Of a DNA stretch of 64,000 bases, positions 46,297-53,799 are shown piece by piece (the stretch's first letter is position 1; the number at the start of each line of letters is the position of its first letter). The notes beneath the pieces are model-generated. The model saw nothing but the letters and a program-made list of their open reading frames with translations, ran no database searches and was not told the DNA's origin. The stretch comes from Polynucleobacter sp. UK-Mo-2m-Kol15. GTDB taxonomy: Bacteria; Pseudomonadota; Gammaproteobacteria; Burkholderiales; Burkholderiaceae. The DNA is taken from the NCBI RefSeq assembly GCF_018881505.1, contig NZ_JACVQC010000001.1:913927-977926 (forward strand), given 5' to 3'. The position numbers and the translations under genes are program-made.

Positions 46297-48792
46297 ATGG
46301 CTGAATCCCGCTCACGCTCTCTTATGTCAAATCCTGGCATGATGGGTTCTGGGGATGTAGCCTTGCAGGCTTTAAAAGTACCACCGCATTCTGTAGAAGC
46401 CGAGCAATCTTTGCTCGGTGGTCTACTGATCGATAACACAGCCTGGGATCGCCTAGGTGGAGTGTTAACTGACAAAGATTTCTATCGCCCTGAACATGCC
46501 CTGATCTATAAGGTCATTCAGCGTTTAGTTGGCGACAATCATCCTGCTGACGTCATTACTGTTCATGAAGCTGTTAAGTCCGAGCAAGGCGGTGACTTAG
46601 TTGGTATTGATTACCTAAACTCATTAGCGCAAAGCACTCCAAGTGCAGCGAACATCAAAGGCTATGCTGATATTGTTCGTGATCGCAGTATTCTGCGTCG
46701 CCTAATTGAAGTATCTGACAATATTGTGAACTCCGCCTTTGTTCCGGAAGGTCGTTCTGTCAGAACGCTTTTGGATGAAGCGGAATCGCGCATTTTGCAG
46801 ATTGGTGAAGAGGGCAGCCGTAAAGCCGATTATCTTGAGATTGAACCATTACTCAAAACTGTTGTTGCCCGAATTGATGAGCTTTACAACCGTCAAGGTG
46901 GCAGTGATATCACTGGTATTGCAACTGGCTTCATTGATTTAGACAAACAAACTAGCGGTCTACAAAAAGGCGACTTGGTAATTGTTGCCGGAAGACCGTC
47001 GATGGGCAAAGCCCAGCCTCTAGATGCTAAAGTAAAAACGGTTGACGGCTGGAAGTTGATGGGCAACTTACGTTTTGGCGATCGCCTTGCCTCTGTAGAT
47101 GGCCAGCATTCCATGGTTACGGGCATCTACCCGCAAGGCATTAAACAGATTTACAAGGTGACGTTCTCTGATGGTCGTGAAGCTGAGTGCTGCGATGAGC
47201 ATCTCTGGCGTGTCATGTATCGCGATTGGGATGCTCCCAAAGTCATTAATACTGCACGTTTAATAGAAATGCTTTCTTGTGTTCGCTACAAGAATCGTCT
47301 GTGGATAGATCCTGTTTCTGGTGACTTTGGTCATTCAAATATATTGCCTGTAAACCCATGGGTTTTAGGCGCATTACTTGGTGACGGAACCTTAGCCTTA
47401 TCGCATAGTAGCGTGATGTTCTCGACTAAGTCTCCTGAGCTTATTGAGCGTATGAATGCACTTGCTGGCTATGAGATGGAATTGGTTCATGCCAACGCCT
47501 ACGACTGGAGACTGGTATCCAAAGCCAGAATCACTGCTAATGGCAAACGTCAGTCTGCACCAACAAATTATTTCCGCTCTGCCTTGCAAGATTTGGGCGT
47601 TCTGGGTTGTAGGAGTTTTGATAAACATATTCCCATCACTTACCTTGAGGCAAATAAGACTTCCCGTCTTGCTCTATTTCAGGGCTTGATGGACACTGAT
47701 GGCTGGATTGAGAAGTGGGGATCCATTCGATTTTGTACTGCCAGCAAGCAATTATCAGAAGACGTAGCCTCTTTGGCTAGATCATTGGGCGGATTTTGTT
47801 CAATCTCGAAAAAGCAGACAAACTATACCTACAAAGGCGAGAAGAAGCAGGGTCGCTTGGCCTATGTTCTAAACATGAGCTTTGGCCCTGGCTTTCCAGC
47901 ATTTACTTTGCCTGAAAAGAAAGAAAGGCTGAGAGCGAGCTGGAATCGCCAACGCAGACTGTCCTTTAAGAGCATTGAGCCGTCCCGAGTGACTGAGGCG
48001 CAATGTATCTCTGTTAGTCACCCAGATAGAACCTATGTAACTAATGATTACGTATTAACTCACAATACTGCATTTGCACTCAATATTGCAGAGAACGTCG
48101 CATTGGCTGAAGGTTTACCAGTCGTTGTCTTCTCAATGGAGATGTCAGGCGAACAATTAGCATCCCGTTTGCTAGGTTCGGTAGGGCGTGTTGATCAAAG
48201 TCGTATGCGTACCGGCAAGCTGCAAGATGACGAGTGGCCCCGTGTTACCGATGCGATTGCTCGATTAAGTAATACCCAGATTTTGATTGATGAGACCGGT
48301 GCTCTTTCTAGTCTAGAGCTGCGCGCACGTGCGCGTCGTATTGCGCGTAACTTTGGTGGGACATTGGGTCTCGTTGTGATCGACTACTTGCAGTTGATGA
48401 GTGGCTCTGGTTCAGAGAACCGCGCAACAGAGATCTCAGAAATCTCGCGATCTCTCAAGTCACTCGCAAAAGAATTGCAATGTCCAGTTGTTGCCTTATC
48501 ACAGCTAAATCGTGGCCTTGAGCAGCGCCCTAACAAGCGTCCAATCATGTCTGACTTGCGTGAGTCAGGCGCGATCGAGCAAGATGCAGACTTAATTATG
48601 TTTATTTATCGTGATGAGGTATATCACCCCGATACAACGACTGATAAAGGTATGGCAGAAATCATTATTGGTAAACAGCGTAATGGACCAATTGGAACGG
48701 TGCGCTTAAGCTGGCAGGGTCCGTACACGAAGTTTGATAATTTGGCGATGGGATCTGTTGGCTACTCATCCGGTGGATACGAGCCGTTCTAA
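46297..48792 (+). CDS. dnaB: Replicative DNA helicase DnaB with an in-frame intein
   Basis: DnaB is the hexameric helicase that unwinds the replication fork. The 831-residue precursor is split: N-extein residues 1-238, intein 239-590, C-extein 591-831. The exteins together make a 479-residue DnaB, near the family length. The N-extein has the N-terminal collar (PPHSVEAEQSLLGGLLID) and ends with GRPSMGK; the C-extein begins TAFALNIAENVA. The intein therefore sits inside the Walker A motif, and no ATPase can form without splicing. Walker B (LVVIDYLQLM) and the closing RNGPIGTVRLSW block are in the C-extein. It ends the rpsF operon. Confidence 0.97.
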   Translation: MAESRSRSLMSNPGMMGSGDVALQALKVPPHSVEAEQSLLGGLLIDNTAWDRLGGVLTDKDFYRPEHALIYKVIQRLVGDNHPADVITVHEAVKSEQGGDLVGIDYLNSLAQSTPSAANIKGYADIVRDRSILRRLIEVSDNIVNSAFVPEGRSVRTLLDEAESRILQIGEEGSRKADYLEIEPLLKTVVARIDELYNRQGGSDITGIATGFIDLDKQTSGLQKGDLVIVAGRPSMGKAQPLDAKVKTVDGWKLMGNLRFGDRLASVDGQHSMVTGIYPQGIKQIYKVTFSDGREAECCDEHLWRVMYRDWDAPKVINTARLIEMLSCVRYKNRLWIDPVSGDFGHSNILPVNPWVLGALLGDGTLALSHSSVMFSTKSPELIERMNALAGYEMELVHANAYDWRLVSKARITANGKRQSAPTNYFRSALQDLGVLGCRSFDKHIPITYLEANKTSRLALFQGLMDTDGWIEKWGSIRFCTASKQLSEDVASLARSLGGFCSISKKQTNYTYKGEKKQGRLAYVLNMSFGPGFPAFTLPEKKERLRASWNRQRRLSFKSIEPSRVTEAQCISVSHPDRTYVTNDYVLTHNTAFALNIAENVALAEGLPVVVFSMEMSGEQLASRLLGSVGRVDQSRMRTGKLQDDEWPRVTDAIARLSNTQILIDETGALSSLELRARARRIARNFGGTLGLVVIDYLQLMSGSGSENRATEISEISRSLKSLAKELQCPVVALSQLNRGLEQRPNKRPIMSDLRESGAIEQDADLIMFIYRDEVYHPDTTTDKGMAEIIIGKQRNGPIGTVRLSWQGPYTKFDNLAMGSVGYSSGGYEPF
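47011..48066 (+). mobile_element. Intein with LAGLIDADG homing endonuclease in dnaB (class 3-like)
   Basis: The 352-residue insertion starts AQPLDAKVKTVDGWKLMG and ends YVLTHN, followed by extein Thr. The first residue is Ala, so it cannot use the class 1 N-S shift. Trp66 (DEHLW, block B), Cys332 (AQCISVSHPDRTYV, block F) and Thr350 (VLTHN, block G) match the W-C-T signature of class 3 inteins, in which the block F Cys makes the first attack. The middle domain carries two LAGLIDADG motifs: LGALLGDG (Asp125) and LFQGLMDTDGW (Asp228, Asp230), so a homing endonuclease is likely present with its acidic residues intact. The reading frame is continuous. Confidence 0.93.
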
Positions 48793-48815
48793 TTCAAAAG
48801 TAAAAAAATTGAAAT

Positions 48816-48844
48816 AAAAAAGCCACACATTGTGAGGCTTTTTT
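48816..48844 (+). terminator. Intrinsic terminator after dnaB
   Basis: AAAAAGCC pairs with GGCTTTTT, with an inner CACA/TGTG stem separated by an A-A mismatch, and a T run follows. It closes the rpsF-priB-rpsR-rplI-dnaB operon. Confidence 0.85.
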
Positions 48845-48968
48845 ACAAAGTGGATAAAAAATTACTTACTTTATTGCTGGAGCAATAGGCGGAATCATAA
48901 AGCTGAATGCAATTCAGAAATCGATGATCTATCTCTTAATGTAAGCACTTCTTGGTTGATGCAAAAGG

Positions 48969-49790
48969 TTAATTCTGCTTCATCACCATATTTTGAGTTG
49001 CCACTGGGGCCGGGAAGCCTGCTGCAGTAAGGGACTCGCTCATCACGCGGTTACTATCAAAGTAGACTTGCCAGTAGTCATTATTGTTACAGTAAGGACG
49101 AACGGCTAATACTGGACCAACTAAATTAAATTCTAAGATATTTACCTCAACACCAGGATCTTGCAATACGTTTGGAATCAAGGCAATCTTTTCTCGAAGA
49201 AGCGCCATTGCAGCATTTTGATCTGCTGCACCAGATAGTTGGCACTTTAGATCAACGCGTCGATAGGGGCTATGACTAAAGTTCTGAATGGTATCGCCTA
49301 AAATTTTAGTATTACCAATCATAGTTGCGACATTGTCAGGCGTATAGATGGTTGATGAGAACAGACCAATTTCTTTTACGGTACCGGTAACGCCTGCGGC
49401 AGCAATGAAGTCGCCAACTTTAAATGGTCGCAAAACAATGACGAACACACCAGCAGCGAAGTTAGAGAGGAGTCCCGCCCATGCTGCGCCGATTGCAACA
49501 CCTGCGGTGGCAATTAAAGCGGCAAAGCTGGTGGTTTGAATGCCAAAATAGCCCAGAATTCCAATAACCAAAAGAATATTCAGCGTGACCGAAACAACTG
49601 AGCCTACGTAGCGAAGAATGGTTGGATCTAGCTTCTGCGTTTCTAATGCCTTGCGAATAATGCTCAAAGAAATGCCAATTAACCAGCGACCAATTACCCA
49701 AAAGGCGATGGCAGCCAATACCTTGAGGCCAATATCTGTAGCTGCTGTTACCAATATTTCTTGAACGCGATTTAAATCAATTTCTTTCAT
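48969..49790 (-). CDS. mscS: Small-conductance mechanosensitive channel (MscS family)
   Basis: MscS opens under membrane tension to release solutes after osmotic downshock. The 273-residue protein has three hydrophobic segments (about residues 18-38, 58-80 and 87-115). The pore helix is Gly/Ala-rich (IATAGVAIGAAWAGLLSNFAAGVFVIVLRPFKVGDFIAAAGVTGTVKEIG), followed by the beta domain and the C-terminal domain. Length is near E. coli MscS (286). No closely linked partner is seen; the gene stands alone on the minus strand. Confidence 0.93.
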   Translation of the reverse strand: MKEIDLNRVQEILVTAATDIGLKVLAAIAFWVIGRWLIGISLSIIRKALETQKLDPTILRYVGSVVSVTLNILLVIGILGYFGIQTTSFAALIATAGVAIGAAWAGLLSNFAAGVFVIVLRPFKVGDFIAAAGVTGTVKEIGLFSSTIYTPDNVATMIGNTKILGDTIQNFSHSPYRRVDLKCQLSGAADQNAAMALLREKIALIPNVLQDPGVEVNILEFNLVGPVLAVRPYCNNNDYWQVYFDSNRVMSESLTAAGFPAPVATQNMVMKQN

Positions 49791-49897
49791 TGCTAAATTC
49801 CTATGTTGTGAAAGGCGGATATAGATATATTCTATAGGCGATTATTTCTAATAAATATCTAAAAGGATAGTGGCTGTTGAGCTAGCAACTGAGTTCA

Positions 49898-50437
49898 CTA
49901 CTGAACTGAAGATGTTAGTCTTCTGGCTTCAGTAAACCTTGCGGCCCAATATGGCGCAGTGATGTATTCCAAGCGCACGGTTCCGCCTGCGCTTGGGGCA
50001 TGGACAAACCTGCCTTGCCCCACATAAATGCCTGCGTGTGAATACTTTGCCCCGGTAGTATTGAAGAAGACTAGATCTCCTGGTGCGGGTGGGCCGTTAT
50101 CCACGATTTGACCTCTAGCACTCATCTCTTGAATGGTGCGTGGCAACTTAATATCGGCAGACTTGTTATAGACATAAGCGATTAGCCCACTGCAATCAAA
50201 CCCTCCATTGGGATTATTTCCGCCATAGCGATAAGGAACGCCTACCAACCCAACTGCAGCGATCGATATATCTTCGGTTCCAACACTCGTATCCTGTTTA
50301 AATTGCGCCACCTTAGCCGAATTATTCTTTGAGCTAAAGCTGTTGCAACCCGATAGTATTGTTAGGGCACAAATAAAAATGCCGCACCCAATTAGAGTGC
50401 GGCATGAAGAGGTTTGCTTAGAGGGCGTCAGCAGCAT
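49898..50437 (-). CDS. NlpC/P60-family lipoprotein peptidase
   Basis: The 179-residue protein has a lipoprotein signal with the lipobox ILSGC, then an NlpC/P60 domain with the catalytic Cys in NGGFDCSGLIAYVYN, the His in YSHAGIYVGQGRFVHAP, and ELMK-like segments. By family it cuts peptidoglycan stem peptides as Spr/MepS does (endopeptidase at the D,D- or D,L- bond); the exact bond is not known here. The start at 50437 lies inside the end of the phoH-type gene (20-bp overlap), so translation may be coupled. Confidence 0.88.
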   Translation of the reverse strand: MLLTPSKQTSSCRTLIGCGIFICALTILSGCNSFSSKNNSAKVAQFKQDTSVGTEDISIAAVGLVGVPYRYGGNNPNGGFDCSGLIAYVYNKSADIKLPRTIQEMSARGQIVDNGPPAPGDLVFFNTTGAKYSHAGIYVGQGRFVHAPSAGGTVRLEYITAPYWAARFTEARRLTSSVQ

Positions 50438-52094
50438 GATCCGCAAGACGTGAACGCTCGCCGCGAGCAAGAGTGACATGCCCACCATGACGCCAGCCTT
50501 TGAATCGATCTACCACATAGGTAAGACCCGAAGACCCCTCAGTTAAATAGGGCGTATCAATTTGGGCAATATTGCCTAAACAGATAATCTTCGTTCCTGG
50601 GCCTGCACGAGTGACCAAGGTCTTCATTTGTTTAGGCGTTAAGTTTTGCGCTTCGTCAATAATCACAAACTTGCTCACAAATGTTCTGCCACGCATAAAG
50701 TTCATGCTCTTCACCTTAATGCGTGAACGAATTAATTCTTGTGTCGCAGCACGCCCCCATTCTCCAGCACCGCCATCCTCATTACGCTGCAGTACCTCAA
50801 GATTGTCATCAAATGCACCCATCCAAGGCTGCATTTTTTCCTCTTCAGTGCCGGGCAGGAATCCAATATCCTCGCCCACGGGAACTGTAGCGCGGGTAAT
50901 GATGATTTCGTTATAGCGTTTGCTATCAAGTACTTGCTCGAGGCCAGCAGCCAAAGCAAGCAAAGTCTTTCCGGTACCCGCCTGTCCAAGCAGTGTTACA
51001 AAATCAACATCTGGGTTCATGAGGAGGTTCATGGCAAAGTTCTGCTCGCGATTACGCGCAGTCACACTCCACACATTATTTTTCTGATGGGAGAAGTCTC
51101 TCAAAGTTTGGAGGAGGGCGGTCTTGCCGTTGATTTCTTTTACTTGAGCGTAGAACGGTGTGGAGCCATCTGGATTTTCTTGATAGACAAACTCATTGAC
51201 TAACATGCTGGGAACGGAGGGTCCAGTTACGCGATAAAACATCGTGCCAGATTTGCCGTCAGACCAGCTCTCCATATCTTTGCCATGCTTTGGCCAAAAA
51301 TCGGCAGGCAATGCCATGACGCCGGAATACATTAAGTCACGATCCTCTAGCACCTGGTCGTTGAAGTAATCTTCAGCCGGTAATCCGAGGGCGCGAGCCT
51401 TAATACGCATATTGATATCTTTCGATACCAAAACAACTTCTTGGCCCTGACGTGTTTTTTGTAGTTCGCTGACAACAGCTAAGATCAGATTGTCGCCTTT
51501 GCCTTCAGGTAAACCCTCTGGCAATTCCTGGGTAGTTAATTTAGTTTGGAAAAAGAGGCGACCAGACACATCTTGATTACCAAGCTTATTAAGGGCGATG
51601 CCCTCATCAAGCGTGCCGCTAGTGCCAGCAACCAGTTGATCTAAGGAGCGGCTGACGGTACGGGCGTTGCGCGCAACCTCAGTCATCCCCTTTTTGTGAT
51701 TATCCAATTCCTCCAAGGTCGTCATTGGTAAGAAGAGATCATGTTCAGAGAAGCGGAACAAAGAGCTTGGGTCATGCATTAATACATTGGTGTCAAGAAC
51801 AAATAAGCTTGGTGGACCAGTACGAATAACCCGCTTTGGTTTTTCTGGAACGTTAGCTACCTTTCGATCAGTGCGCTCATGAAGTGCGGCAGCTGGTCTG
51901 CGATCCCCTTTGATTTTCTCAAGTGCCACCTCAGCTGCTGATAGATCCACTTCTGCATCTGTTGCCCAATCAGGGGCATGACTTTCCATCACAACAGTTT
52001 TTGCTGGTGCAGGACGCTTCTTTAAATTTGGAGTGTCTTTGCTACTAATTTTGACTTGGCCAGCAATTTGAGTTGGGATTGGGGGCAATGGCAT
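50418..52094 (-). CDS. PIN-domain PhoH-family ATPase
   Basis: The 558-residue protein has an N-terminal PIN nuclease domain (about residues 95-240; FVLDTNVLMHDPSSLFRF, LEELDNHKKGMTEVARNARTV, VSKDINMRIKARALGL) and a C-terminal PhoH ATPase with Walker A (LLGQAGTGKTLLALAAG) and Walker B (FVIIDEAQNLTPKQMKTLVTRAGPGTKII). PIN-PhoH proteins are ATP-dependent RNA helicase/RNase enzymes in characterised mycobacterial cases. The start at 52094 is supported by AGGAG before it. The gene has an unusual leader with a terminator-like hairpin. Confidence 0.93.
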   Translation of the reverse strand: MPLPPIPTQIAGQVKISSKDTPNLKKRPAPAKTVVMESHAPDWATDAEVDLSAAEVALEKIKGDRRPAAALHERTDRKVANVPEKPKRVIRTGPPSLFVLDTNVLMHDPSSLFRFSEHDLFLPMTTLEELDNHKKGMTEVARNARTVSRSLDQLVAGTSGTLDEGIALNKLGNQDVSGRLFFQTKLTTQELPEGLPEGKGDNLILAVVSELQKTRQGQEVVLVSKDINMRIKARALGLPAEDYFNDQVLEDRDLMYSGVMALPADFWPKHGKDMESWSDGKSGTMFYRVTGPSVPSMLVNEFVYQENPDGSTPFYAQVKEINGKTALLQTLRDFSHQKNNVWSVTARNREQNFAMNLLMNPDVDFVTLLGQAGTGKTLLALAAGLEQVLDSKRYNEIIITRATVPVGEDIGFLPGTEEEKMQPWMGAFDDNLEVLQRNEDGGAGEWGRAATQELIRSRIKVKSMNFMRGRTFVSKFVIIDEAQNLTPKQMKTLVTRAGPGTKIICLGNIAQIDTPYLTEGSSGLTYVVDRFKGWRHGGHVTLARGERSRLADHAADAL

Positions 52095-52104
52095 GCAGAC
52101 TCTC

Positions 52105-52266
52105 CTAAAAGAAAAAACCGCCAAGCGAATTGCATTGACGGTTTGTAACGAAACTGGGTATAAAACGATCTGTAAAATGGCGGGGGTTGTTTACCAGGCC
52201 TGTTCTGAGATTTTCAGGCCGATGAGTCAAACGGATTGTGAGACTTTCCCGTCGTTTACGGTGCAT
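52105..52266 (-). other. Short open frame in the phoH leader (tentative)
   Basis: A 53-codon frame starts at an ATG (52266) placed about where transcription from the predicted promoter would begin, and ends with a TAG that overlaps the phoH ribosome binding site. The encoded peptide would be Arg-rich (MHRKRRESLTIRLTHRPENL at its start) and its last codons read through the terminator stem and T run. It may be chance; there is no ribosome binding site and no family signature. Confidence 0.2.
52108..52144 (-). terminator. Intrinsic terminator within the phoH leader
   Basis: On the minus strand AAACCGTCAA pairs with TTGGCGGTTT (10 bp with one U-G pair) around a 10-nt loop and TTTTTTCTTTT follows. 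It stops one or two bases before the AGGAG of phoH, so it stands between the promoter and the gene. Confidence 0.82.
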
Positions 52267-52267
52267 A
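52108..52267 (-). ncRNA. Candidate small RNA or attenuated leader upstream of phoH
   Basis: From the predicted transcription start to the terminator there are about 160 nt, with further inner stems: GGCCTG/CAGGCC around a 12-nt loop (near 52194-52217) and GTAAA/TTTAC. Such a unit of promoter, folded RNA and strong terminator is typical of a small RNA gene; equally, it could be an attenuator for phoH. I do not recognise a known RNA family. Confidence 0.4.
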
Positions 52268-52273
52268 TGAACA

Positions 52274-52301
52274 ACTTTACCCCAAATTTTGGACTTTTCA
52301 A
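52274..52301 (-). promoter_or_regulatory. Predicted promoter upstream of phoH
   Basis: On the minus strand TTGAAA (52296-52301) and TAAAGT (52274-52279) are separated by 16 bp. It would start transcription near 52267. Confidence 0.5.
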
Positions 52302-52328
52302 GTGCCCTCGATCAAATTAATTAAAAAA

Positions 52329-52796
52329 TTATTGAGCGGCTTGTGCTGCTTGTAATACCTCTGTCACATGTCCGGGAACCTTAAGTCCACGCCACTCTTT
52401 AACTAGCTTTCCAGAGGAGTCGAAGAGAAAGGTGCTGCGCTCAACGCCGCGAACCTGCTTGCCGTACATATTCTTCATTTTCATTACGTTAAATAGTTGA
52501 CAGAGCTTTTCTTCAGTGTCAGCCACGAGCTCAAAAGGCAGCTCAAGTTTGCTGCGAAAGTTATCGTGCGATTTGAGGCTATCCCGAGACACGCCAACAA
52601 TGAGAGTATTTGCTTTAGTAAAGGCATCAATATTGTCCCGAAATTCACCGGACTCCGCAGTACATCCTGGAGTCATATCTTTTGGATAAAAGTAAATAAC
52701 CAGTTTTTTACCTTTAGCCGAGTCTTGAGTAAAGGTCAATCCTGATGTTGCTGGGATTGCGCACTGTGGCATTGGCTTACCGATTTCTACTGTCAT
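52329..52796 (-). CDS. bcp: Peroxiredoxin of the Bcp/PrxQ family
   Basis: Bcp reduces hydrogen peroxide and organic peroxides with thiols. The 155-residue protein has the peroxidatic Cys45 in the motif FYPKDMTPGCTAESGEFRD. The usual resolving Cys five residues later is Gly50 here, so the disulfide partner must be another Cys; Cys99 (EEKLCQLF) lies where some PrxQ proteins use a Cys, and Cys12 is the only other one. It lies downstream of arnD by 63 bp with its own GAGGGAT site. The gene is last in, or beside, the arn operon. Confidence 0.92.
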   Translation of the reverse strand: MTVEIGKPMPQCAIPATSGLTFTQDSAKGKKLVIYFYPKDMTPGCTAESGEFRDNIDAFTKANTLIVGVSRDSLKSHDNFRSKLELPFELVADTEEKLCQLFNVMKMKNMYGKQVRGVERSTFLFDSSGKLVKEWRGLKVPGHVTEVLQAAQAAQ

Positions 52797-52859
52797 GATG
52801 ATCCCTCTTATTTAATTATTTATGTTACTTATTCTTGGTACTAATTACTGTAATGTTAT

Positions 52860-53777
52860 TTATCCAGCTTGCAAAATGAGTTCGCCACTTCGGTTCGGGA
52901 TTTCTCCCCAGGTAACTGGCTGTACTGCTATTTTATCGAGTTGCTTAGTGGCTTCCCAAGATAGATGAAGCTCACCCATAGTAACCAGATCATGTCCTTG
53001 ATTGAGCCATCCAGCTAGCAACTGCTCAAAGGCGGGAAGTAGCTTTTGACCTTCGAGCTCTGCATGAAGAGTAAATACCTGATCATTCGGATTGCTTTTG
53101 GTGATTTCAAGGATTTTCTTCACTGCGCCAAACTCATCGGCATCATCAATGCCAATTAACTCATCAAAAGTGGGTAGAGTAGTGGGGTACTGGACATGTT
53201 TTGCTTTGCCTGAAGCCAACTCAAAACGATAGGGTATGAGGTTGGGCTGGGCTCTGCCATCGGAGGAGTATTTGATGCCCCATTGATCGAGTTGCTCAAA
53301 AGCAGCCTCATTCATTTGCCACCCAGCTGCACCATAAGTCAATGGTGGATGACCAAAGATCTCTACAAAACGATCCCAGCTTTTTTGCATCTGTGCTTTA
53401 GTCCACCGACTATCGCGATTACGCACGGCATCTTGCCAGGCTACGTGATCCCAGGTATGAATTCCAGTTTCGTGACCGGCGGCATCAATCGCACGCATTT
53501 CCGCGGCAGCTTGTTTGCCAATGTCTGGACCGGGAAGTAAGACTCCATAGAGTAAGGTCTTGATTCCATAGTGCTCAACAACAGATGTGCGGCTAACCTT
53601 CTTCAGAAAGCCTGGTTTAAATACGCGCTTTAGTGCCCAACCAGTGTGATCAGGACCCAAGCTAAATAAAAAGGTGGCTTTCAGGCCAAAGCGTCGTAGC
53701 GTACTGGCTAGATTTGGGACGCCTTCTTTTGTGCCGCGTAAGGTATCAACATCTACTTTGAGAGCAATCTTAGCCAT
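52860..53777 (-). CDS. arnD: Polysaccharide deacetylase-type deformylase ArnD
   Basis: ArnD removes the formyl group from undecaprenyl-phosphate-4-deoxy-4-formamido-L-arabinose, a step in adding L-Ara4N to lipid A. The 305-residue protein has the NodB-like metal site: Asp in KVDVDTLRG, the HETGIHTWDHVAWQD block (two His), and the usual ArnD spacing to the C-terminus. The product acts on lipid-linked sugar at the inner membrane. It is the last arn gene of the operon. Confidence 0.9.
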   Translation of the reverse strand: MAKIALKVDVDTLRGTKEGVPNLASTLRRFGLKATFLFSLGPDHTGWALKRVFKPGFLKKVSRTSVVEHYGIKTLLYGVLLPGPDIGKQAAAEMRAIDAAGHETGIHTWDHVAWQDAVRNRDSRWTKAQMQKSWDRFVEIFGHPPLTYGAAGWQMNEAAFEQLDQWGIKYSSDGRAQPNLIPYRFELASGKAKHVQYPTTLPTFDELIGIDDADEFGAVKKILEITKSNPNDQVFTLHAELEGQKLLPAFEQLLAGWLNQGHDLVTMGELHLSWEATKQLDKIAVQPVTWGEIPNRSGELILQAG

Positions 53778-53799
53778 GAAGCCTTAAATATATTTTTGC

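Noticed and set aside
47011..48066. Reading the dnaB insertion as a class 1 intein or as an assembly artefact
   Set aside because: Class 1 needs Cys or Ser as first residue and here it is Ala; the frame is intact and the block motifs are complete, so an artefact is unlikely.
52093..52320. Plus-strand 75-codon frame before phoH
   Set aside because: It runs opposite the predicted promoter, folded leader and terminator of the phoH gene and shows no protein motif.
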